DNA of 64,000 nt from Protula sp. h YS-2021 (taxonomy: Eukaryota; Annelida; Polychaeta; Sabellida; Serpulidae), in the NCBI GenBank assembly GCA_949752745.1, contig OX457028.1, forward strand, positions 3,571,996 to 3,635,995. The letters are read 5' to 3'. The notes under the pieces are model-generated. The model saw only the letters and a list, made by a program, of their open reading frames with translations, did no database searches and was not told the DNA's origin. Of the stretch, positions 1 to 11,639 are shown in pieces. A program made the translations under genes and the position numbers. Positions within the stretch are counted from its first letter, which is position 1; the number at the start of each line of letters is the position of its first letter.

Positions 1-1580
1 GCCTTGAGAAAAACCAATAACCATAGGCTACATAACAACAACAACAACAACGGGGAAACTTCAGTATATTCACTTTGAACGGAAGCTAACCGCATATAAC
101 TACTAACTAATGGCTACTCTCTAATGTAATGTTATCCCGATCGAACTTTACCCCATTTTTTAAGTCTTGAAACGGCTTTGAATTGGCTTTATTCAAAGTC
201 GATTTAAAGCTAAAAAATGAGTGTAACAGGGTTATGTTTTACATTATAGCATAACAAGTCACGTATCTGTTCTAGATTCGAGCCTTTTAATCTTGCTTGT
301 CATTATTTATAGTGCTCAAGATTGTTGTTAACATTTAAGAGTGAGTGATAGAGAGGCTCTTGTTTCAACCAGTACGGCGTAAAGTGCAAACACAATATGA
401 AAGTCTTTGCATGGCCTAAGTGTCTACATTATCAGCAGGGCAGCGTACACACATGTCATAAAACAAGAGAATTGATGTATATCAATTAGTAGTCTTTGAA
501 AATAAAAACTTGCCTTGAATAATGCCTTCCTTTTGTCATCAATAATAATACATACAAAACAATGTAAATGCCTTAAATTTGTGCGATTTAAGAACTAACC
601 TCACGAGCCCACGCCTTAAACAAATATCTTCTCCATTTTGAACGTTTCTTGTTATTTTGACAGTTCAACTCAAATCGGGAAATAGCAAAACAACAAAAAT
701 ACGCAAGTGAGACAAATTAATGACGTAATTATATGTGTGTAATTACATGACGTTTCATTTTGAAGCTGTGCTGTAAGTGTCGTCACTGAATTATTGATCA
801 CTTTTGAGAATAGGCTGGAATGGAATCGGTACGGTGCAAAAATTCACTTAAACACTGAGAGTGGGAGGAGGTAGTAAAACTCGGATATTGCCCGGTCCGT
901 TTTTATATCATTCCTTTATACGCGGACCTCCATAGAGATTTAATATAATATAATAATAATTGATTAAAACTGTTAACTTTTGAATTAGTTTTCCTTTTTG
1001 TTTGTGAAATACACTTAACTGACTAAGGAAGGGTTTTTTATTGTAAATATTTTTCTTACTATTTGCGGTTTTCTTGTTTCTGAAATTACTGCTTAAGAAA
1101 AGACCGAAAGTTTACAAAGATCTATTTCCCGACGTCGCCCGTCGGACTGAAGCCGGTTTTTTAGTAAATTAGATTTTGACGTAACATCAACCTTATCACA
1201 ACATTTTTTGACCGAGTTATAGTGGTAAAACGTCTCGACTTTAGACCAACCATGTACAACCATAAAAAGACGTCAGTTGTTTGCTCGGAGGGGTTTTATC
1301 GATGCGTTTTATTCAATTACGAGCATGCTGTTCAGGGTCAGCGTATGGGCGTATGAGTGCCCAGAGTGTCTCCATTTCCAGCGGATACTTTTACACATTT
1401 TCATAAAACGAAGAGGAATAATAATGCCATTACGTAGTTACTGATGTCGAATCATCCTTCTGCCGTTTAATGATCTGTCTTCAGCCTATAATACATCCTT
1501 TTCACTCTATTTTTCTGATGTTGTTCTTTCTTTCTTTCCTTCTTTATTCTTTATTGATTGTTTTGTTTGTTTCTTTCTTA
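1..1580. other. AT-rich stretch, no gene recognised
   Basis: No reading frame here shows recognisable protein similarity, and I see no RNA gene. It is AT-rich non-coding sequence with a short (CAA)n run near position 35. Confidence 0.5.
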
Positions 1581-1585
1581 TTTAA

Positions 1586-1594
1586 GTCTCTCTC

Positions 1595-1667
<73 letters not shown>
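1586..1667. repeat. (CT)n microsatellite
   Basis: About 80 bases of CT dinucleotide repeat with one interruption near 1600. The apparent Ser/Leu and Arg/Glu reading frames over it are artefacts of the repeat. Confidence 0.97.
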
Positions 1668-1672
<5 letters not shown>

Positions 1673-2543
1673 AGGTAACTCCATCAATTTTATATGCATG
1701 AATTAACGAGGAACGGTAATGTGTGCAGACTGGAAGCACGATCATGTCATACACAGCACCACTGTGGTAGTGGTATCTTTCAGGATAAGAGCGTACGCTA
1801 ACAGAGAGAAAGATTCTTCCACTGCATATATGATCTATTCTTAGCAATTTTTCAGAACATATTTACATTGGTAAATAGTGTTAAACAACAAAATATACTT
1901 GCGAGGGAGCCTATAATTATATATCCAGGCATATCGAGCTTTCAGCAAGCGGTTAACAACACAAACAACTGGGTTGTTTGTAATATTCTATTGTTTTTTA
2001 AAATGGACAAGTTTAGCTTTTAATAACAGCAATTCAGTGATTCTGTATTACAAAAAACTCGCTGAGCATACACTATTGCGTGGAATTTGAAAAGAATTTT
2101 CAATGAATTTATTTTTTTCCTTCTTTCTTTCTTCAGAACTGAGAAGGCTTTGGAACAGACAAATGATGGAATCAAAGAATCCTGATTACATAACACCTTC
2201 ATCTGTTTCAGATTATTATTTGACTGAATTTATCCATTGTTCTGTGCTGTAACGGACCCAGAAAAGATACCAGACGCACCACAGCACCACATCACTCCAA
2301 TGAATCCTGCGTGTATGGGAATGAAGCCTGTGTGAAAAAGTGATCTCAGTAGCTGCCAGCATTACTACTGTAGGTTCGTTCAGTATTGATGTGGGGATAC
2401 ACATTGTCTTCCCTCTCTCGGGACTGACTGCTGACACAGAACGCGTACACACCACACCAGGCCTTTGAAGTGACTTTCATCAGTGCTTCAATTGTTTTTC
2501 GGGTAACTCGCCATTCCGTCAAACAAAACAAAAAAAAAACAAT

Positions 2544-3448
2544 CCCGGTAAACTTTTTTGGTTTGGAAAACGTTTTACAAACATTTTTTGTGAAACCTAA
2601 AAAAACCTTCAAAAAGCGTTTTATTTTCGTTATATGTGAAATGCTATAAAACGTTTCTTTTGGAAACGTTTTTCAAAGGTTTCATATGAAACCTTTTCTG
2701 AACCATTTTGAAGGGATTTTGACAATAAAATTCCGAAATCCTTTTTTATGATCCTTAAAGACCATCCATTAAAGACCATAGATCATTCAAACAACACTAC
2801 GACACACCAATGTGGAACTAAACATTCGTACTTACCTGGGATTAAACCTGGGACCTCTGGCCTCCTACGCGGCTGCGTTACCTCTACGCCACCACGCATC
2901 CAATTAACTATGAACTATTGTTGCTATGTGATCCCCAACAGTTTACTTTAAACATTTTTCTGTTTTTCTTTGTTTGTTTTTGTGGTGCTTTCAAAATTAT
3001 TTCTTTAAAAACATGTATTGTGCTTTCATAGTGGTTATTTGCTTAGGATTAGTTGATCGAGACAAATAATATTCTTAGCTAACGATATAAAAAGAGCGTA
3101 AGTTGACCTCATTATATTACATTATATTACCATATCATTTTTATATAGTAATATATAGTTTTTAAAGTTACATATTTCATCTTTATTAGTATATAAAATT
3201 TGCCAATTTATTTGAAAATGGTATTCAGTGCATATGGTTTCCAATGACGCTCCAATACACGACACCCAAAACTATTGATTTTTCATAATGCTCCAGTACA
3301 AAATATTTGATTTTAGTTTAAAAATAGTTTCGAAAAGGTTCTAAAAAACGTTTCGTTTTGGTATCCGATAACACAAAGGTTTTATAAACGTCAATAAAAC
3401 GTTTCAACCAAAAACGAACCTTTATAAAACGTTTCCATGTTTACCGGG
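2544..3448 (-). mobile_element. MITE-like element A with tRNA-like core
   Basis: The element begins with CCCGGTAAAC and ends with its exact inverse GTTTACCGGG at 3439-3448. Both flanks are crowded with AACGTTT-type motifs (such as aaaacgttt), which fill the outer 150-200 bases on each side. The inner part (about 2740-3305) matches, in reverse orientation, the core of the element at 16.0-17.7 kb, including the text around the ggagcattatgaaaaatcaa motif and a tRNA-like segment. No transposase is encoded, so I infer a non-autonomous DNA element. I could not identify a target-site duplication. Confidence 0.65.
2838..2891 (-). repeat. tRNA-like (SINE-type) promoter boxes in element A
   Basis: On the minus strand, TGGCGTAGAGG at 2891-2881 fits the RNA polymerase III A-box consensus TRGYNNARNNG. 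GGTTTAATCCC at 2848-2838 resembles a B box with one base missing. The 33-bp spacing is tRNA-like. It is probably a relic of a tRNA-derived SINE, not a working tRNA, because no acceptor stem is visible. Confidence 0.55.
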
Positions 3449-3644
3449 ATGTAATCATCATCGCAGAATCTGACAAAAGTAGTATACGCTATGCAATCCT
3501 CTAGCTATGATTCAATCTTATCAATTAATCAAATACTTTTATATTCATGATACAATTTTTTGGGAGGAAAAATTTGAACTATACATGAGGTCATCTTCCC
3601 AATTCAAACCATCAATTGGTTGATGGGTATAGCATGTAGTGTCA

Positions 3645-3858
3645 GCAAAAAATGTCCAAAAAATGTCAGAAAAAAATTTATGCAAAAATGTCAAATAATA
3701 TAAGAAAAAATGTCAGAAAAAAATATTAAAACATGTAAAAAAAACTATTTTCAGAAAAAATGTCAAAACAACAACAATGTCAGAAAAAAAATGTCAGAAA
3801 AATGTCAAAAAACAAAAAGGTAAAGAAAAAATTAGAAAAAAAATGTCAGGCAAAAAAA
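3645..3858. repeat. degenerate AAAAAATGTCAG minisatellite
   Basis: Irregular tandem repetition of a 10-16 base A-rich unit containing ATGTCAGAAAAA or ATGTCAAA. The copies differ in A-run length. Confidence 0.8.
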
Positions 3859-4346
3859 TTCCAGTAACCGAAATTGATATGCAGATAATCGCACCAAGTT
3901 CAGATTTTTTCAACATCTAAATCATATTTTTATAGATACATGTCTGATTGTTGTTACAGGCCCTATTTAATTGGTTGAATGAATAACCTCTTGCATGGGT
4001 TCAGGACAGTCAATGGTCGCATTTAGTTTCCAGCACATTGGTAGACACAATGATGTATGATATTACTGGGCATGATAGCGAGATGAAATGGTTATGGGCT
4101 TTACACAGTGTGCTTAAATGAGGTGATCATTTTTTCATAAAAACTCATGGTCTCTGCAAGTGCAAAATTGACTTCTTTTGTTGTTTCGGAGTCCTTTTCG
4201 GTATGTGTTGTCTGCTGATGAGACAATAGCTTGGACTTATTTGTCCCATCGGCGCTCTGTAACTTATGGTTGGTTTACGGACTCGTCTAAAGAATAACTC
4301 GTTTCTTCTGCTGAAGCTGAGCAAAATCGAGGACGCATTGCATGAT

Positions 4347-4387
4347 CACGTGGCGCTGCCCTCGCTGAGCTTGCGCGTTGACACGTG
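4347..4387. promoter_or_regulatory. Conserved CACGTG (E-box) cluster
   Basis: Two CACGTG palindromes (4347-4352, 4382-4387) and a CACGTA site just after lie in a CG-rich block. The duplicate at 18.9 kb keeps the cluster and has three CACGTG sites (18915, 18950, 18966). CACGTG is the classical bHLH-Zip/CLOCK/USF-type site. A promoter role is inference. Confidence 0.3.
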
Positions 4388-4443
4388 ACAACAGAATCAC
4401 GTAACAGTGACGGCACTGTCTTTAAATACTCACTATGTGCGAA

Positions 4444-4572
4444 TTATTGGCAAAATGTATACTTCTGCAGATGCCGTATAATGTCATGCATTTGTTTGGG
4501 GGTCACAGATTTAAAATCATAGGTTTTAAATGCCACGGCGTTTGGAAATAGATCGTAGAACATGTCACTCAT
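4444..4572 (-). CDS. Small conserved ORF of unknown function (42 aa)
   Basis: ATG at 4572 opens a 42-residue frame rich in aromatic and Lys residues, ending in TAA. The duplicate copy (about 19140 down to 19010) carries the same peptide text around the FKSVT-KQ--DII--LQK motif. There an 8-base deletion after the first eight codons shifts the frame, so copy 2 begins ATG AGT GAA ATG and then meets a TGA. Similarity at the protein level across a diverged duplication hints at a former coding exon. I do not recognise the family. It may be a first exon or chance conservation. Confidence 0.25.
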   Translation of the reverse strand: MSDMFYDLFPNAVAFKTYDFKSVTPKQMHDIIRHLQKYTFCQ

Positions 4573-6589
4573 GGTTCCTGATTAATGAAAAAAACAGTAA
4601 AGCATTAATAGTTAACAATTTGAATTGCATGTATTACAAGCAGCTGATAAGGTAGCGTACAGCTCGGGCGTACGCACTGATTGGTGAAAGATGATTTAAT
4701 TTTTACACTAATCAGTTAATTAAATAGAAAAATATATCAGCTGCATAAGCATTTAGAACAATGCTTCTGGAGCTCTGTATTCAATCAGTTTATTTATGAA
4801 ATTTTTCGATATTGGTAATTGTTATCACGACATTAGGTTACTACTGTAAATCCTAAGATTTCAAGGACTAATACATCAAACAGATATTGACTGGTTATGA
4901 AGCATGTTGACGCGTCAATATTTTTTTTGGTATGGTATTGCGGCTAAAACGACTATGATATGAAATTTTAGGTAGAGGGATTATATATTTGATATAGATA
5001 ATATATTTTATTAACGCCAGGGCTCATTTCAAACGACATAGATAGTAATTGGGTTTTTGACTAAAAAGACAATTTTAATGAAGTACTTTATTCATTAATT
5101 AATTCGCAGGTGAATGACAAGTCATATAAAAGGGATGGTTAACTTGAGGTTAAAGTGTTACTAAAGTCTCGTATTTTACCCATTTAATGTATCCAAAAAT
5201 ACAACAAATTATCCAAAGGTTTGGATTTTAAAGAAATAAATCATCTATTTAGTATTTAATCCACAAATGCACGAATGTTAGGTTGTTTTTTGACTTCTTG
5301 ATAACAACATAATTACCCGAGTATTTGAAATGTTCTTCTATTGATTTAGGTGCATAGCCCAAATGGAATGACAGTGACAGGTACGAGTACATACACAAAC
5401 ATTCTAACGTTTGGCAATTGAGAGCAAATTCAATAAATCAATCGCATAAGCATTAGTACAAGGTCATGCCTTGAAATCCAATTAATGCCTATGGTCTTTG
5501 TGATGTCACAAATTTGTATTATATCAGTAAAATAGGAGAAAAAGTTATCTTTATTTAACATATGCTTCTGCAAATTGATGATAAATTGTATTTTTTTATT
5601 GGGTCAGTAGTTTTCAAGGCGAGAGTTGTCCCGTCGGATAAAGTCCTATCAGATGTTGCCCTCTTCCAGCATATAACGTATCTATCTAGCCATTAATACT
5701 CCGCTTGCACTCCTACTATATTCAAGATACATCTACAACTCTACATTACCTGCCCTTTTACTTTTTGTTATAAATTAACTTATTAGGTAAACAACTGGTT
5801 ATCAAATTAAATGGTTAAATGAGCCATGTTGCAAAAAAAAAACAATTAGGCATTTCGCTTTATTGGGAATAAGAAATTTTTAGTTTCTCATTTTAGTTGC
5901 TTGCAGGGAAACATCTCCAAATTATTGCCGAATTAAAATAGAAAACTTAATTTTGTAATCAGCCAAATGGTATGATAATCACTATATATGTAGTAGATAA
6001 AGATAGAGAACATATTAAAGTTCAATAAAAATATAATATTTCTACAGAACGACTTTATGCATATGCGTCACAATACATTGCCAACTGCGAGACTATTATG
6101 TACGAAAAAATTAGTCCAGTGAGTGCTCTGAAACTTAAACTTAAACACAAATTTTTCTGCCTGTGGTAGGTCGATATTTCTGACGTTTTCACTAGGGGTA
6201 AATGTTTCATTTATTTTTGAAATTTGGCTTAATAAAATGTTGCAAAGTCGTTTGCGAACTGCTGTTTAGAAACATGTTCAGAAAGTGGAGTGTCCTGTTT
6301 TCTGTAGCAGATTTGTTGTAATATTTGAAATAGCTGTCTCTGATTACCTTGGTTTTCCATTACAAGCAGATGATGTTCAGATATTTAATGTCCAAAAAGG
6401 AATTAAATACCGCCCTTTTTTGAGAATTTTTTAAGACGATCTGGATAGTCTGTTGATTTGCAGCGACACTCAAGTTCAATTTCATCATTATGCCTTTGGT
6501 TTTTTGGTCTATACCTTGCGGTTTTTCCTTCTGTCATATTCAATTTCATCATCGTACCTTTGGTTTTTTGGTCTATACCATGTCGTGTT

Positions 6590-6930
6590 TGCGATGGCTG
6601 GTGTATATTTTCGATGACTGGTGCATGTTTGGAATGACTAGTACATGTTATCGATGGCTGGTGTATGTTATTGATGACTTGTGCATGTTTGCGATGACTG
6701 GTGTAAGTTATCGATGACTGGTGCATGTTTTCGATGGCTGGTGCATGTTTTCGATGACTGGTGCATGTTTGCGATGACTTGTGCATGTTTTCGATGGCTG
6801 GTGTGTGTTATTGATGACTGGTGCATGTTTGCGATGGCTGGCGATCTTTTCGATGACTGGTACATGCTGTCGGTGACTGGTGCATGTTTGCGATGACTGG
6901 TGTATGTTTTCGGTGACTGGTGTATGCTTG
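6590..6930. repeat. 20-bp minisatellite
   Basis: About 17 copies of a 20-base unit close to GATGACTGGTGCATGTTTTC, with substitutions such as TGTGTTATTG. Since 20 is not a multiple of 3, three units make a 20-codon period, which explains the His/Ser/Thr-rich reading frames on the minus strand. I treat those frames as repeat artefacts. Confidence 0.93.
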
Positions 6931-6934
6931 GCAA

Positions 6935-7985
6935 GCGTGATTTTTAATAGGGAGTTAAATCCATTTACTGTCCGTTCGAGCAAATTTAACGGGTCGTTCT
7001 ATTTTTTTGTCGGAGCCAATTTTAATATCTTTTTGAAATGATCTAAATTTAAATCTTTGATCGGACGGTCAGTGTGCGTAACTGTTGCGAATGGCCTGAA
7101 GTGTGTTTTGGAATTCTTACGTATTGTCTGAGGGAGAATGTATTGCAGATGTCATTAAAATATTTGGTAAACGCGTCGTTCCTTTAGTCCATGTGAATAT
7201 TATAGTCACCACAAATGAGTAATCGCTCACATAGATTTAACGTTTATTCTAAAAATGTCTCCGAACTGCTCGGTTGCCGGTAGATATCATGCACAAATGC
7301 CCCTGTTTTGTGCTAGAAATTGACCATGCTCTAGAATGATGTTCCAAAATATAAAATTACTAAAAATTGTTAATTATTACTGTTCAGAAAAAATACAGAC
7401 GAAAGTATCTTTTGTTTCAATACATCTAAACATATATGGACGTTATCATATTGATGGTCTAAATTTAGTCGTCTGTGTACGAAATAAGAGGCAAATATTT
7501 CAAACTTGTAAAGAACAAAGAAAAGAATAGAACTGAGTTGGGATGATTTTTCTTAAATTGAATGGAAAGAAAAAGATTAGAACTGCATCTAAGCTGATTT
7601 CAAAGTGGTTACCTCATCCCTCTTATTTCGCTTCCCGTACACAGACTGTCACGGAGATTCACCACACATGCATAGAATTCTGGCTTGAATTTTGGTCCCT
7701 GCATTGAAAATGCAGTAAGGTTTATCTGACTAATTCAATAAATTCCCAAATAAACAGGGTAATTGTGGCGGTGGTGGGGGTGTTACTGATACAGTTATCA
7801 TTAAAGTTGTACCTCTGAATACAGTTGCGACTCTGAATTTTGACCATCAAACTGATACCGTCCATAAGTGGTCTTAATTGAGAGCTGCTCTTATAAAAAC
7901 ACTCACTTGCTGATCCATCTGATAATGTTTGATAATGTGGTGGGGGAAAAGGGGTTAACAACCACTGTGAAATCAATAAGTGAAC
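6935..7985. other. Intergenic stretch, no gene recognised
   Basis: AT-rich sequence with no recognisable coding frame, RNA gene or strong repeat. Confidence 0.4.
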
Positions 7986-7989
7986 ATTC

Positions 7990-9050
7990 TGAAGTCTATC
8001 CAACGTCTATATGAGGTAGAGACGTCTTACAGACCAATATTCAACATAACAAAGAGGTTGCATCTGGTCGTTTTTCGTCGCAACTAAATCAGAAAAAATC
8101 TATTCAACGTAATTGTCTCAACGTTAAATGGACGTCTAAAGTTGGTTGTAAATAAAAGTCGTAAAACACCTTCCCCGACCTTTATGCGACGCCTAGAAAA
8201 CAACCAGACAGCAACATTGCCATATTATTATTCACCGGAAATGGCAGCCATGATAGACTTTTTAAAAATATCTGTCAAAAAGATAAGCTAAGCTTCAGAA
8301 TTCAATTTTATTTTTTCTCCACCCTATTTTGGAAAATGGACATGAAAAGTGATTTCAATGCCGATTTCCCTTATATTACGACTTTTACCTACGTCTATCG
8401 GACTTTTTTCTCTCGATGTCTATGCAACATCTTTCTCAGGACGTCTATACAACGTCTTATCTCCGACGTCTATCCAACGCCGAGAATAGACGTTGTTTCG
8501 ACTTTTGTTTACAAGAAAATCTCAACGTCAGTTTATCGTCGTAACCCGACATCTATACAACGTCTTTCCAACATTTTTTGTTCATTGGGCTTCTTTGACT
8601 GAACTAAATTAGTCATTTCTATCCTTTCCTTTGTTCTTGGCATATTTGGCACCTTTAGCATTAGGCAATTTATTTCAGTTTCAGTGTTTCCTACTCATTC
8701 GCCATGATAGATGTATTTAAAAAATCAGTCAAAATGATTAACCTCAGCTTCAGTGACTTCAAACATATTTTAAAACAAAGGTTGACTAAACGAGGGGGCA
8801 CATCGGAAGAGTGGCCATGGTGTCAAAAAAACGTCAATTTCTCTATCTATCAATTTCTTTCCCGACCTCTATCCCAAGCCTTTCTCTCGACGTCTATACG
8901 ACGTCTTTATCTCGACGTGAATTTGGCGTCTTTTTCCCCGACGTCTTTCCAATCTCGGGGGATATTCGTTGTTTCTACATTTATTTAGATTCATATTCAA
9001 ACATCTATTCAACTTCGCGACCCGATGTCTATCCAACTTTTTATGTTCAC
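7990..9050. mobile_element. MITE-like element with GACGTCTA motif arrays
   Basis: The stretch is studded with ACGTCTAT(C/A)CAACGTC-type motifs on both strands (clusters at 7990-8180, 8400-8600, 8870-9040). It contains two diverged direct copies of an inner segment beginning near gccatgatagac/tg (8227 and 8701). No transposase is visible. The design, dense palindromic motif arrays around a short inner segment, resembles the elements at 2.5 kb and 16 kb but uses a different motif. Its boundaries are uncertain. Confidence 0.45.
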
Positions 9051-9184
9051 TGTGTACCCTTTCGAGAGAGATATACACATCGCATTATAAGTAACGCATC
9101 AGAAAACATTCGGTGCACATTGCGAATTGCCAAGTCATACACGAGATATTGTTCATATTGTGAATACCAAATACTGTACCAGAG

Positions 9185-10200
9185 TTAGTGTGGCTGCGCC
9201 CCTGCACGTGGTCATGCATAAGATGCCAATGTGTATGAGTGTACGAGGTCATGCAATATGAGCCCGAGGTGAGTGAGCGTTTGAGGCCACGTGGTATTTG
9301 CCAGTGTGTAAGCGTACGAGCTGATGCGTTTTGTAACAGCGTGTAAGCGTACAAAGTCATGCATTAGGGGTTGGTATGTGATCGTACAAATTCAAAGTGC
9401 CGGTATGTGAGCTTACGAGGTCATGCGATAGGGGGTCGGTTTGTGGCGTGCGTGGCGGACGAAGTCATGGATAAGGGGTCAGTGCATGAATGTACGAGAT
9501 CAAGCATTAGGGTTCAGTGATTGATCGTAAAAGATCTTGCATTAGGAGCTAGCGGTTAAGCGCACGAGATCATGCATTACGTACGAATATGTGAGGGTAT
9601 GATGTCAAACATTAGAGGTCAGTTTGTAAACGTAGGAGATCAAGTATTATAACACGCTGCCATTGAATAATGTACTCCCTTATAAAGAAATGATAGGAAA
9701 ACGTCAGCGTGCTGTAACTACGTACAAAATTAGCGAAACCAATCCACAGAATAACAATAGGCATGACGCATAGAAACTATGACGATGGCTTTGTGACGCA
9801 AAACGTTTGCCTTTGCATTGTACAAGTTGCTATGCGTCACTCAGGTCGCAGAACAAGACCATGAAAAAATTTTCACGAAAAATAACGCGTTTTGGGCTAT
9901 TTTTCGCTATTTAGGCAATGATTTTGCTTGTTTGCCAGTTTGCGTGTTTGCGAGTTCTGTTATAATAGTGATAGACCATGGAGTAGGCATGTTTTGTATG
10001 GGATTCGAGCACTTGCGGAAGACCAATGAACTCACCACTGCGGGGTTCGTTCACAGACCTTCCACGCGTGCTCGAATTCCATACAAAACACTCATTTCCA
10101 TGATCTATGTCTATACTAGAGGTCAGTGTGTGACCTGAGGAAGTCAAACATTAGAACCCAGTGTTAGTACAAGGTCAAGTATTACAGTTAAGTATGAGCG
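9185..10200. repeat. 35-bp minisatellite, interrupted
   Basis: Units of about 35 bases containing GTACGAGATCATGCATTAGGGGTCAG variants run from 9185 to about 9655. They resume at about 10118-10180 after a roughly 450-base interruption that contains a hairpin. Units near 9500-9650 are cleanly 35 bases long, while those near 9200-9480 vary. Confidence 0.8.
9971..10108. repeat. Long imperfect hairpin (about 66-base arms)
   Basis: The left arm (9971-10036, starting atagaccatgg) pairs imperfectly with the right arm (10043-10108, ending ccatgatctat). The loop is about 6 bases around 10037-10042. Shared arm text includes tgttttgtatgg and ttcgagcac. The hairpin is embedded in a sequence that splits the 35-bp minisatellite. 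Confidence 0.8.
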
Positions 10201-10299
10201 GACAAATGCAATGGGCTATAGCTGGCTTTCAATGTGCTCAATTTTGTTTTTGGCGAATTGCGGCTGTATTGGTCAATCTTTTCACGTCCATCATTATTT

Positions 10300-10660
10300 G
10301 TTGACCACCCCATTCACACGGTCTCCCATCCCGTTTACACTACCTCTCCTCGTTCACACCTTTACCGACGCTGTTAACATTGCCCCCTCCCAGTTCACAC
10401 TCCATGTTTACATTTCCCCTACCCGTTTATGCTGAATCACTCCCCGTTTAAACTGCCTCATGAGCCCTCCATTCTCACTTCCTCTCCCATTCGCACTGGC
10501 CCTCCGCGTTTTCACTGATCTCTCCCCGTTCACACTGCCTCTACCTGATTATACTGTCCCTCTCCCCGTTAACACTGCTGCCCCTCTTCGTTTACACTGC
10601 CTCCCTCCGCATTTACACTGCTCCCTCTCCATTCACACTGTCCCCATCCCGTTTCGTAAA
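10300..10660. repeat. CT-rich minisatellite, about 20-25 bp
   Basis: Degenerate tandem copies of CCCGTTCACACTGCCTCTC-like units cover this interval. The Pro/Leu/His-rich frames over it come from the repeat. Confidence 0.8.
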
Positions 10661-10744
10661 GGCTTTGAGATTCGCCATTTCAAAGTGCAAGGGATGTCCA
10701 GTCTGAATTGGTTCAGTAGCGGATATGGAGGAGTCAGTGATTGC

Positions 10745-10875
10745 AACCCCCTAACTTCGAAAAGAAATTTAACTGTTAAACTTTGGGTTTCCTGAAAAAA
10801 CTTTTGACTGTTAAACTCAAGGTTTCAACAACCCCTTCACGAAAGTTGGATTCGTCCTGGGTTTTTTCGGGTACC
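10745..10875. repeat. Dispersed repeat, member 1
   Basis: Text such as ctgttaaactcaaggtttc followed by cacgaaagttggattcgtc recurs at 20283-20400, and in reverse complement at 25700-25790. The family is unknown. Confidence 0.6.
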
Positions 10876-11403
10876 GAGGTGTTGCTCGTTCACACATTAT
10901 TAACGGTATACAATGCATTGATGATTGCCTATTGTGGGGTAATGCGTTGTAGCACTAAAATCTACAGCCGCGTGCAGGGCTGCAGTAAGAATAAATCTGA
11001 GGAACATTTGGTATTTCACAATATTTACTATATCTCATACATGGCATTGCAATTCACAAAGTGCGCGACAGGTGTTCTGGTGGGTTAATTATAAAGCGAT
11101 GCGTATAATAATTGAAAGACCTTAACAGAATTCACGTTAAAAGTCAAAATTCGCTCAGGTGAGTTTGAGATTCGCTAAATGGCATTTCGCCGCACCAAAT
11201 GTTTAGCAATGAAAATTCGCAACCAAAGCAAAAAAAATTCAAACTATTTCCTAGCAGATACAAACACCTACTTTTGGGAAAAGAAATGATAATTTTACAT
11301 GTACAAATGGCCTAAAACAACGATCAAATCCGAAAAGCACCAAAAAATGTGAGTTTGATTCAGACCAGTAGTAGTGTAGAAAGAGGGGAACCACTGCACT
11401 TTG

Positions 11404-11547
11404 TGACGTCATACTGTCTGGACCGGAAGTGACGTCATGTCTGGAAGTGACGTCATCATGTCTGGACCTGAAGTGACGTCATAGTGTCTGTTTGTTTCTA
11501 TCTGCTTCAGTTTTTGGATGGAGCGCGCGCGCGTGTTGGGATGACGT
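11404..11547. repeat. Left-end TGACGTCA cluster
   Basis: Five TGACGTCA palindromes occur here, four of them in repeated tgtctgga-ccggaag-tgacgtcat units. The right end (15836-15958) carries the inverted counterpart with one unit fewer. Confidence 0.85.
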
Positions 11548-11639
11548 CATGATGAAGGGTAAACGTCACAGCAGAGTGCGCGTAAACGAAACGTCATTTT
11601 GTTTTCGTAATTTGAAATAACGGACTTCCGTTGAAGTGT

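Larger units (their letters stand above)
4141..6100. repeat. Diverged segmental duplication, copy 1
   Basis: Blocks along this stretch match, in the same order and direction, blocks at 18723-21990. Examples are the CACGTG-rich block (4300-4580 versus 18850-19140), the cataagcattagtacaagg block (about 5440 versus 20035), the tctacattacctgccc block (about 5740 versus 21530) and the tttcgctttattgggaa block (about 5855 versus 21660). Divergence is high and indels are frequent. Copy 2 is longer mainly because of extra repeats inserted near 20.1-21.2 kb. Outside the small ORF noted separately I see no coding potential. Confidence 0.7.

Noticed and set aside
2838..2891. A functional tRNA gene
   Set aside because: A and B boxes are present, but no acceptor stem or clear anticodon arm can be drawn; better explained as a SINE-type relic.
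6403..6983. His/Ser/Thr-rich proteins on both strands
   Set aside because: All arise from the 20-bp minisatellite; several overlapping frames are equally open.
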